Below are positions 1-4,318 of a stretch of DNA of 6,213 nucleotides, piece after piece. Source of the stretch: Thermoleophilia bacterium (GTDB taxonomy: Bacteria; Actinomycetota; Thermoleophilia; Gaiellales; SKUG01); contig SKUG01000087.1 of NCBI GenBank assembly GCA_007122215.1, forward strand, positions 1 through 6,213. Reading direction: 5' to 3'. The notes beneath the pieces were generated by a model. That model saw only the letters and a list, made by a program, of their open reading frames with translations. It made no database searches and was not told where the DNA came from. Numbering within the stretch: the stretch's first letter is position 1; each line of letters begins with the position of its first letter. A program made the translations under genes and the position numbers.

Positions 1-99
1 ATGCGCGGACACGTCGGCTCGCTGAACGTCTCGGTGGCGGCTGCCGTGGCCACGTTCGAGGCCGAGCGCCAGCAGCGCGCCGCCGGGGCCGGCTCGTGA
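1..99 (+). CDS. rlmB: RlmB/TrmH-family 23S rRNA 2'-O-methyltransferase, C-terminal fragment
   Basis: Only the last 32 codons are in the window; the gene begins upstream. The peptide starts MRGHVGSLNVSVAAAVATFE and ends at TGA 97-99. This is the last conserved motif of SpoU/TrmH (SPOUT) methyltransferases: (P)M.G...SLNVSVA....E, which forms part of the trefoil knot binding S-adenosylmethionine and the dimer interface. The family methylates a ribose 2'-OH in 23S rRNA (G2251 in E. coli) or in tRNA. The ATG at position 1 is the internal Met of the IPM motif, not a start. The stop overlaps the GTG of the next gene by 4 nt (GTGA), so the two are probably co-transcribed and translationally coupled. 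Assignment to RlmB rather than another TrmH paralogue rests on the yacP-sigH context, which matches Firmicutes. Confidence 0.88.
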   Translation: MRGHVGSLNVSVAAAVATFEAERQQRAAGAGS

Positions 100-608
100 G
101 CATGGCAGCAGCCGGTGGGGGGCCTGGGCTCGTGCTCGTCGTCGATGGCAGCAACGTCGCCTGCAGCGTCGAGCCCCGGCTGGAGGATCGGCAGGTGCTC
201 GACCGTGCGGCCACCGTCGCCGCCCGCCTCGATGCGCGGCTGGTGGCGGTCTTCGATGGTGACGGACCGCTGGCCGCGCCCGGGCGGCGGATCGACGCCG
301 GCTCGGTGGCAGTGGTTGCCACCGGTTCCCGTCCCGCGGATCCACGCATCGAGCGGATCGTCCGCGAGGAGCTCACCGCCGGGGCCGAGGTCGTGGTGGT
401 GACGGCCGATCGCGCCGTCGTCGATGCCACCACGGGCCCACAGGTGCGGACCTGGGCGCCGGCGCGCCTGCTGGCCGAGGCGAGCGAGCCCGCAGCATCC
501 GCACATGACCCTCAGGCTGAGGTCGAGGGTCCTGCGACCAGCCGCCTTGCTACGGTGCTTCCGGCGGAGGTCCTCGAGCGCCTCGAGGCGCTGCGACGGA
601 GCACCTGA
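96..608 (+). CDS. YacP/Rae1-like NYN (PIN-fold) ribonuclease
   Basis: A 170-aa protein with a PIN-like NYN fold. Visible motifs are a hydrophobic strand ending in VDGSNV (D17, N20), VFDGDG (D54, D56), ADPRIERIV (D82, E86) and VVTADRAV (D105). These acidic residues should form the metal-binding catalytic site. B. subtilis YacP (Rae1) is an endoribonuclease that cleaves mRNA in the ribosomal A site; a similar role here is inferred from family and position. The core ends near residue 128. An Ala/Glu/Pro-rich linker (about 129-150) follows, then a C-terminal helix (LPAEVLERLEALRR) resembling the YacP tail. The start is GTG 96, overlapping the rlmB stop as GTGA; ATG 102 two codons later is an equally plausible start. 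No strong Shine-Dalgarno is visible, which fits translational coupling to rlmB. The product is basic metabolism, not mobile. Confidence 0.82.
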   Translation: MSMAAAGGGPGLVLVVDGSNVACSVEPRLEDRQVLDRAATVAARLDARLVAVFDGDGPLAAPGRRIDAGSVAVVATGSRPADPRIERIVREELTAGAEVVVVTADRAVVDATTGPQVRTWAPARLLAEASEPAASAHDPQAEVEGPATSRLATVLPAEVLERLEALRRST

Positions 609-612
609 GCGG

Positions 613-642
613 GCAGGAGACTGCCAGGTCGACGGCGAATCC
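613..642 (+). promoter_or_regulatory. Candidate sigma-H-type promoter upstream of sigH
   Basis: The -35-like element GCAGGAGAC (613-621) and -10-like element GGCGAATCC (634-642) are separated by 12 nt. The Bacillus sigma-H consensus, as I recall it, is RnAGGAwWW-N11-12-RnnGAATWW. Both tetrad cores (AGGA 615-618, GAAT 637-640), both leading purines and the spacing fit; the W positions are mostly G/C. The element starts 5 nt after the yacP stop and points at sigH, suggesting autoregulation. Predicted transcription start is about 648-650, giving a leader of about 185 nt. Confidence 0.5.
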
Positions 643-646
643 CCCC

Positions 647-660
647 TGCAGGTTCCTGCA
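647..660. promoter_or_regulatory. Inverted repeat at predicted sigH transcription start (possible operator)
   Basis: TGCAGG-TT-CCTGCA is a perfect 6-bp dyad with a 2-nt centre. It overlaps the transcription start predicted from the upstream sigma-H-like promoter. A 2-nt loop is too short for a good RNA hairpin, so a protein-binding site is more likely than a terminator. The half-site CCTGCA also occurs as a direct repeat at 645-650 and 655-660. No binding protein can be named. Confidence 0.3.
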
Positions 661-832
661 TCCGCCCGCGTGGGTAGTATCCCGCTGCAAGCCTCAGTCT
701 CAGGTAGAGGTCGAGGGTTGCAGTGGGGAGCGTCGCAGTGGTGCATCGGGGACAGCGACCTGGCTCGTGGGAGGGCCATCGCCTCGGGCAATGCCCGGCC
801 CATGCAGCGCTGCGTACACCGGGGAGGGTGTA

Positions 833-1507
833 GTGGGAGTCCTGCAGCAGGGTGAGCAGCGTCCGGTTCGCAGCTACGAGCGCGTGGTCCACGACATGGG
901 CGAGCAGCGCCTGGTCGAGCGGGCCCGTCGTGGTGACGCCAAGGCGATGCACGCGCTCATGAAGCGCTATGCCGGCTTCGTGCGGCTCAAGGCGTCCAGC
1001 TACTTCATTGCCGGCGGCGACACCGACGACCTCGTCCAGGAGGGGCTCGTCGGCCTCTACAAGGCCGTGCGGGACTTCCGCTCGGATCGCGACTCGACCT
1101 TCCGCAGCTTCGCCGAGCTGTGCATCACCCGCCAGATCATCACCGCCATCAAGACGGCCACGCGTCACAAGCACGTGCCGCTCAACAGCTACGTCTCCTT
1201 CAGCCACACGCCCGCCGGGCAGGGGTCCGACAACGAGGTGACCGTGGGCGAGTCGCTGGCCGGCTCGGCCGTCGACGACCCGATCTCGCACGTGATCTCC
1301 TCCCAGGAGCTGCGCAGCCTGCTCGACTGCCTGGATGCGCGGCTGTCCCAGCTCGAGTCCGGGGTGCTGCAGGGCTACCTCGAGGGCCGCAGCTACGAGG
1401 AGATCGCGGAGATCCAGGGCTGCGATACCAAGACCGTCGACAACGCGCTCCAGCGCGTCAAGCGCAAGGTCGCCGAGCACCTCGACGCGCGCAACGTCCC
1501 GGCCTGA
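833..1507 (+). CDS. sigH: SigH-type alternative sigma factor (sigma-70 family)
   Basis: A 224-aa sigma factor without region 1.1. Region 2 covers about residues 25-122, with DTDDLVQEGLVGLYKAVRDF (2.2) at 63-82 and the -10-reading stretch AELCITRQIITAIKTATR at 94-111 followed by KHVPLNSYVS. Region 4 covers about 158-216; its helix-turn-helix ends in TVDNALQRVKRKV. Regions 2.4 and 4.2 contain long runs that match B. subtilis SigH (218 aa) almost residue for residue, from memory. SigH there directs the transition to stationary phase and early sporulation; the role here is unknown. I chose GTG 833 because GGAGGG (823-828) sits 4 nt upstream; an in-frame GTG 767 would add 22 poorly conserved residues. 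Position after rlmB-yacP matches Firmicutes. A sigma-H-like promoter lies in its leader, suggesting autoregulation. Confidence 0.93.
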   Translation: MGVLQQGEQRPVRSYERVVHDMGEQRLVERARRGDAKAMHALMKRYAGFVRLKASSYFIAGGDTDDLVQEGLVGLYKAVRDFRSDRDSTFRSFAELCITRQIITAIKTATRHKHVPLNSYVSFSHTPAGQGSDNEVTVGESLAGSAVDDPISHVISSQELRSLLDCLDARLSQLESGVLQGYLEGRSYEEIAEIQGCDTKTVDNALQRVKRKVAEHLDARNVPA

Positions 1508-1564
1508 CACCCCCGGGCGCTCGCCGTGTTCGCAGGCGGTCTGCAGCGGGAGGTGAGCCCTGCG

Positions 1565-1582
1565 CGGGCCGCGCCGCGCCCG
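1565..1582 (+). terminator. Possible weak hairpin terminator after sigH
   Basis: CGGGC (1565-1569) pairs with GCCCG (1578-1582) across an 8-nt loop, 58 nt after the sigH stop. There is no T-tract. The DNA is very GC-rich, so the chance of such a 5-bp stem is high. It is the best candidate I can see in the 106-nt gap between sigH and the MFS gene. Confidence 0.2.
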
Positions 1583-1600
1583 GTTCCACGGCACGCCGGG

Positions 1601-1606
1601 TAGGCT
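1601..1606 (+). promoter_or_regulatory. Candidate -10 hexamer for a leaderless MFS transcript
   Basis: TAGGCT, a common actinobacterial -10 form, ends 7 nt before the GTG start at 1614. Transcription would begin at or next to the start codon. No clear -35 is visible 16-18 nt upstream, and no convincing Shine-Dalgarno precedes the GTG. The same hexamer occurs upstream of the GRAM-like gene on the other strand. Confidence 0.4.
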
Positions 1607-1613
1607 CTGCAGC

Positions 1614-3167
1614 GTGACGGCCCTGCCCGCATCCAGCCCAGAGCGTCGCGCGATCGCCGGGGTGGTCCTCGCGATGGCGATCGCCGCCTTCAGCCAGACC
1701 AGCGTCGCGACGGCGATGCCGCTGATCGTCGCCGACCTCGGGTTCCTGCGCGACTACTCCTGGGTGATCGTGGCCTCGATCGTGCCCGCTGCCATCAGCG
1801 CCCCGGCCTTCGGGGCTGCCGCCGACCGCTGGGGACGCAGGCGGGTGCTGCTCGTGGGGATCCTCGCCTTCTGCCTCGGCGCGCTCGGCGCCGGTCTGGC
1901 CCAGTCGATGCAGCAGCTGATCGGCGCGCGCGTGCTGCACGGCATCGGCATCGGCGGGATGATGACCCTCGCCCAGACGCTCGTGGCAGACCTCGTGCCC
2001 GTCGCCCGGCGCGGCGCCTACGTCGCGGTGCTCGGCACCGTCTTTGGCGCGGCCACGGTTGCCGGGCCGCTGCTGGGCGGCTGGATCGCCGACGAGCTGG
2101 GCTGGCGCTGGGTCTTCCTGGGCACGATCCCACCCGGGCTGCTGGCCGTGCCGATGGTGATCGCCTGGCTGCGCGCGCCCGGCGCCGACGCCGCCGCGCG
2201 CATCGACGTGCCCGGGCTCGTGGCGATCTCCGTGTCGGCATCCGCCGCGATGGTGGCGCTGCTCTGGGGCGGTGTCCGCTACGACTGGGGCTCACCGCAG
2301 ATCCTGGGGCTCGCGCTGCTGGCGCTCATTGCAGCTGCCATCGCCTGGCGGATCGAGACGCGCTCGGCCAGCCCGATCGTCGACGTGGGCGGCCTGCGCG
2401 AGCCGATCGTCGGCCTGACCTCCCTGGCTGCCCTGCTCGGCGGGGCGGTGCTCTTCGGGATCGTGCTCTTCGTGCCGCTCTACCTGCAGGGGGTGCGCGG
2501 GGTTGGCGTCACGGAGTCAGGGCTCGTGCTCGTCTGGTTCATCGCCGCGTTCGCAGCGGCAGCCGCAGCCGCGACCCGCATCGGGTCCACGCGCGGGGCG
2601 TGGCGCACGGTGCTGGTCGTGGGCGGGGCCGTCACGGTCCTGGGGGCAGGGCTGGCCAGCACCATCAGCCCGGGCGGGGGCAGGCTCGACACCATCGGCC
2701 CGCTGCTCGCACTGGGCATGGGCCTGGGGCTCGTGCTGCCGGCGATCGTCCAGCTCGTGCAGCTTGCGGCACCTGCCGGGCGCCTGGGGCGGCTCACGGC
2801 GCTGCACCAGTTCTGCCGGGCGTTCGGCGGGGCGGTCGGCGTTGCGGTGGCTGGCGCGATCGTCAACAACCGTCTTGCCGATGCCGTGCTCGACGCGCTG
2901 CCCGCCCACCTCCACGACCGCATGGGAGACCTCAGCTACCGCAACGCCACCAGCCTCGGGATTCCGGACGATGCGAACCTCGTCGAGGCCTACCTGATGC
3001 TCGCGGCGATCCGCGGCGGGCTCGACGCCGTGCTCACCGAGGCCCTGCAGGTGCTGACGCTCGTTGCGGTCGTGCTGCTGGTGGTGCTCGTGCTGCTCGC
3101 GCACCGGATCGGGCCGCCCGTCCCCGCTGCGCAGGCGCTACAATCCGAAGGCGCTACGCCGGAGTAG
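1614..3167 (+). CDS. DHA2-type (14-TM) MFS drug/solute exporter
   Basis: A 517-aa very hydrophobic membrane protein. It shows MFS motif A between TM2 and TM3 (GAAADRWGRRR, 67-77), motif B in TM4 (GARVLHGIGIGG, 104-115, R106) and the antiporter motif C in TM5 (G-TVFGAATVAGPLLGG, 141-156). Length and about 14 hydrophobic segments fit the EmrB/QacA branch, which exports drugs or metabolites against protons. A large polar loop near 419-462 (ADAVLDALPAHLHDR...) separates the last two helices, as usual in the branch. In TM1 the family's Asp in LD.TIV..ALP is Ser27 (FSQTSVATAMP). The start is GTG 1614; no other start improves on it, and a TAGGCT -10 directly upstream suggests leaderless translation. 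The stop TAG 3165-3167 lies inside the tRNA-Thr gene. Substrate cannot be told from sequence. Confidence 0.9.
   Translation: MTALPASSPERRAIAGVVLAMAIAAFSQTSVATAMPLIVADLGFLRDYSWVIVASIVPAAISAPAFGAAADRWGRRRVLLVGILAFCLGALGAGLAQSMQQLIGARVLHGIGIGGMMTLAQTLVADLVPVARRGAYVAVLGTVFGAATVAGPLLGGWIADELGWRWVFLGTIPPGLLAVPMVIAWLRAPGADAAARIDVPGLVAISVSASAAMVALLWGGVRYDWGSPQILGLALLALIAAAIAWRIETRSASPIVDVGGLREPIVGLTSLAALLGGAVLFGIVLFVPLYLQGVRGVGVTESGLVLVWFIAAFAAAAAAATRIGSTRGAWRTVLVVGGAVTVLGAGLASTISPGGGRLDTIGPLLALGMGLGLVLPAIVQLVQLAAPAGRLGRLTALHQFCRAFGGAVGVAVAGAIVNNRLADAVLDALPAHLHDRMGDLSYRNATSLGIPDDANLVEAYLMLAAIRGGLDAVLTEALQVLTLVAVVLLVVLVLLAHRIGPPVPAAQALQSEGATPE
3139..3144 (+). promoter_or_regulatory. -10 element of the tRNA-Thr promoter, inside the MFS coding sequence
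   Basis: TACAAT matches 5 of 6 positions of TATAAT, in DNA where such A/T-rich hexamers are rare. It ends 13 nt before the mature tRNA 5' end, predicting a leader of about 7 nt, typical for a tRNA promoter. The -35 region (around 3116-3121, GCCCGT) shows no match. The element lies within the last codons of the MFS gene. Confidence 0.6.
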
Positions 3168-3230
3168 CTCAGCTGGTAGAGCACCTGTCTTGTAAACAGG
3201 CGGTCGTCGGTTCGATTCCGATCTCCGGCT
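3158..3230 (+). tRNA. tRNA-Thr (anticodon UGU)
   Basis: A 73-nt complete cloverleaf. The acceptor stem is GCCGGAG (3158-3164) with CTCCGGC (3223-3229), and the discriminator is T3230. The D-arm is GCTC...GAGC. The anticodon stem CCTGT/ACAGG encloses loop CTTGTAA, giving anticodon TGT, which reads ACA (and wobble ACG) Thr codons. The T-arm is GTCGG-TTCGATT-CCGAT with one G-U pair. CCA is not encoded (CTG follows), so it must be added enzymatically. The first 10 nt overlap the end of the MFS coding sequence on the same strand. Confidence 0.97.
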
Positions 3231-3244
3231 CTGCAGCGGCCCGC

Positions 3245-3667
3245 TCAGCCGCGGCCGGCCTCCCAGGCCGCGACCATCTTCTTCACCGACAGCAGGCCGT
3301 AGTCGAAGACGTGCGTGGACCCGTCGTCCATCGCCACCGTGACCCGGTTGAGCAGCATCCGCTTGCCGGCAGTGAAGCTGAGCACGTGGCTGCGCTCGAG
3401 CCGCAGCGTGAAGTGCTCGTCGCGGATCTCGCGCCGCACCCCGCCGCGGCTGCCGGTCCCTGCGAAGTCGCCCACGGCGTTTCGCGCGGCCCTGGGCAGC
3501 CCGAACGACTTCAGCAGGTCGTCGTTGATCGCCCCCATGTCCTGCTTCGATGCGAACACGATCGCCTGGTCGGTGATCTGCAGCCTGCCCGTGAAGCGGC
3601 CCCCGTCCGGCGGGACGTAGTTCACCGTCCAGTGGCCCAGCTCCCGCTCCTCGGTCTCCCCTGCCAT
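3245..3667 (-). CDS. Small GRAM/PH-like domain protein, function unknown
   Basis: A 140-aa soluble protein with no signal peptide or membrane segment. A strand-rich pattern runs through it: GRFTGRLQITDQAIVFAS near the N-terminus, then HFTLRLERSHVLSFTAGKRMLLNRVTVAMDDGSTHVFDYG, and a C-terminal helix SVKKMVAAWEAG. A basic strand, a turn, a strand ending in a variable loop and a final helix are what GRAM and bacterial PH-like domains show; these often bind lipids or partner proteins at membranes. The match is by pattern only and I do not recognise a named family. The start is ATG 3667 because AGGAGG (+ strand 3675-3680) sits exactly 7 nt upstream; ATG 3691 would place this Shine-Dalgarno inside the gene. 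It is convergent with tRNA-Thr (14-nt gap) and divergent from the lipoprotein gene. Confidence 0.75.
   Translation of the reverse strand: MAGETEERELGHWTVNYVPPDGGRFTGRLQITDQAIVFASKQDMGAINDDLLKSFGLPRAARNAVGDFAGTGSRGGVRREIRDEHFTLRLERSHVLSFTAGKRMLLNRVTVAMDDGSTHVFDYGLLSVKKMVAAWEAGRG
3250..3272. terminator. Possible hairpin after tRNA-Thr, within the end of the GRAM-like gene
   Basis: CGCGGCC (3250-3256) pairs with GGCCGCG (3266-3272) over a 9-nt loop, 19 nt downstream of the tRNA. On the + strand it is followed by ACCATCTTCTTC, only slightly T-rich. It overlaps the 3' codons of the opposing gene, so it may only reflect coding GC content. It is the best stem-loop available to end the tRNA transcript. 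Confidence 0.25.
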
Positions 3668-3700
3668 CGCTGCTCCTCCTGCCCTTGTCATGGCATCCAG

Positions 3701-3706
3701 AGCCTA
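3701..3706 (-). promoter_or_regulatory. Candidate -10 hexamer for the GRAM-like gene
   Basis: On the minus strand this reads TAGGCT, the same hexamer found just upstream of the MFS gene. It would start transcription near 3694 and give a leader of about 27 nt containing the AGGAGG ribosome-binding site. CTGCGA (minus strand, 3727-3722) is a poor -35 candidate at 15-nt spacing. Confidence 0.3.
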
Positions 3707-3758
3707 TCCGGATTCCATGTTCGCAGGGCGTTGCCCGGCCCGTCCGAGCCGCCCCCGG

Positions 3759-3787
3759 GAAGGACCGCGGCCACGCAAGGCGAATAT
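3759..3787 (+). promoter_or_regulatory. Candidate sigma-H-type promoter for the lipoprotein gene
   Basis: The -35-like GAAGGACCG (3759-3767) and -10-like GGCGAATAT (3779-3787) are separated by 11 nt. The -10 fits RnnGAATWW at every position, and the -35 has the leading purine and the AGGA core (3761-3764). AGGA-to-GAAT spacing is 21 nt, within the 21-22 nt implied by the Bacillus consensus. GGCGAAT is shared with the candidate promoter upstream of sigH. Only 7 nt separate the element from ATG 3795, so the transcript would be leaderless or nearly so. Confidence 0.5.
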
Positions 3788-3794
3788 CCAGCGC

Positions 3795-4244
3795 ATGACA
3801 ACTCTCGCACCGGCCCCGCGCCGCACCATCAGGACCATCCTTGCAACCTCGATCATGCTCGTGGCCGCGCTGGCGCTCACCGCGTGCCAGGACGAGGAGA
3901 CCCGCACCTACATCGACGGCTTCAACGCCGCGATGGAGGAGCTCGACAGCGCTGCCGACAGCATCAGCGACGTCGAGGGCTTCGAGGGCTACGAGCAGGG
4001 GCTCGCAGATCTCAACTCGGTGATCGACACCCTCGAGGGGCTGACCCCACCGGAGTCGGTCTCCGGAGACCACGATGACCTCGTGGCTGCAATGCGCGCC
4101 GCGCTCGAGGCAGCCGGCCAGGTCACCGCGGACAGCAGCGCCGAGTCGGACATGCAGTCGCTGCAGCAGATGGAGGCTGCCTTCAACGAGGCGTCAGACG
4201 CCCGCGACCGGATCGCTGCCGAGCTGGGCGGCGAGGAAGACTAG
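3795..4244 (+). CDS. Small acidic secreted lipoprotein, function unknown
   Basis: A 149-aa precursor. Residues 1-30 form a type II signal peptide: basic n-region (RRTIR), hydrophobic core ATSIMLVAALAL and lipobox LTAC with C31 as the lipidated residue. The mature part (about 119 aa) is strongly acidic and mostly helical, with heptad-like stretches (FNAAMEELDSAADSI, LADLNSVIDTLEGL, DLVAAMRAALEAAG, LQQMEAAFNEASDARDRIAAEL). The segment LEGLTPPESVSGDHDDLVAAM resembles the L-PP-...-H-LV pattern I recall from uncharacterised actinobacterial lipoproteins. It should sit on the outer face of the membrane. The start is ATG 3795: it gives a textbook signal peptide, whereas upstream starts add 35 Arg/Pro-rich residues. 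No good ribosome-binding site is visible, and a sigma-H-like promoter ends 7 nt upstream, suggesting a leaderless mRNA under SigH. Confidence 0.85.
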   Translation: MTTLAPAPRRTIRTILATSIMLVAALALTACQDEETRTYIDGFNAAMEELDSAADSISDVEGFEGYEQGLADLNSVIDTLEGLTPPESVSGDHDDLVAAMRAALEAAGQVTADSSAESDMQSLQQMEAAFNEASDARDRIAAELGGEED

Positions 4245-4251
4245 GTTCACT

Positions 4252-4285
4252 GCCTGCCGGGCGTCCGACCGGGCGCCCGGCAGGC
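4252..4285. terminator. 12-bp perfect hairpin after the lipoprotein gene
   Basis: GCCTGCCGGGCG (4252-4263) pairs perfectly with CGCCCGGCAGGC (4274-4285) over a 10-nt loop, beginning 7 nt after the lipoprotein stop. There is no T-tract, which is common for actinobacterial terminators. It lies between convergent genes and can act on either strand. Confidence 0.7.
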
Positions 4286-4318
4286 CGCCACGGCCCGCGG
4301 CGAGCGTGGCCGTGGCGG
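4285..4318. terminator. Second hairpin, adjacent to the stop of the PLD-like gene
   Basis: CCGCCACGGCC (4285-4295) pairs perfectly with GGCCGTGGCGG (4308-4318) over a 12-nt loop. It starts where the previous hairpin ends and abuts the stop codon of the minus-strand PLD-like gene, so it probably serves that gene, while the upstream hairpin serves the lipoprotein gene. Confidence 0.6.

Larger units (their letters stand above)
609..832 (+). other. Long non-coding leader between yacP and sigH
   Basis: This 224-nt gap holds the sigma-H-like promoter, the TGCAGG dyad, a TAGTAT hexamer at 675-680 that could be a weak housekeeping -10 (no convincing -35), a 20-bp segment (699-718) repeated from inside yacP, a 36-codon reading frame from GTG 723 to TAG 831-833, and a small hairpin CGGGC-aat-GCCCG at 785-797. 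Outer arms of that hairpin (773-776 with 798-801) could extend it. The leader is long for such a compact region, so post-transcriptional control of sigH is possible but not shown. Confidence 0.5.

Noticed and set aside
512..1594. A 360-codon open frame on the minus strand covering yacP's end and all of sigH
   Set aside because: It lies antisense to the well-recognised sigma factor, has Arg/Ala/Gly-rich low-information sequence and no domain. It is a by-product of GC-rich codon bias.
3668..3691. ATG 3691 as the start of the GRAM-like protein
   Set aside because: AGGAGG lies 7 nt before ATG 3667 and would be inside the gene if 3691 were used.
3685..3710. TTGTCA ... TATCCG as a housekeeping promoter for the lipoprotein
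   Set aside because: Spacing is only 14 nt and TTGTCA lies in the leader of the opposing gene; the sigma-H-like element is better placed.
3690..3794. Extension of the lipoprotein upstream of ATG 3795
   Set aside because: It adds 35 Arg/Pro-rich residues in front of a complete type II signal peptide.
3138..4073. A 311-codon minus-strand frame across the tRNA, GRAM-like gene and lipoprotein
   Set aside because: It overlaps the tRNA and the GRAM-like gene, which has a perfect ribosome-binding site and plausible fold in another frame.
2600..4078. A 492-codon + strand open frame spanning the MFS 3' end, tRNA-Thr and the GRAM-like gene
   Set aside because: It runs straight through a tRNA and across genes in other frames, and its protein is Arg/Gly/Pro-rich without motifs.
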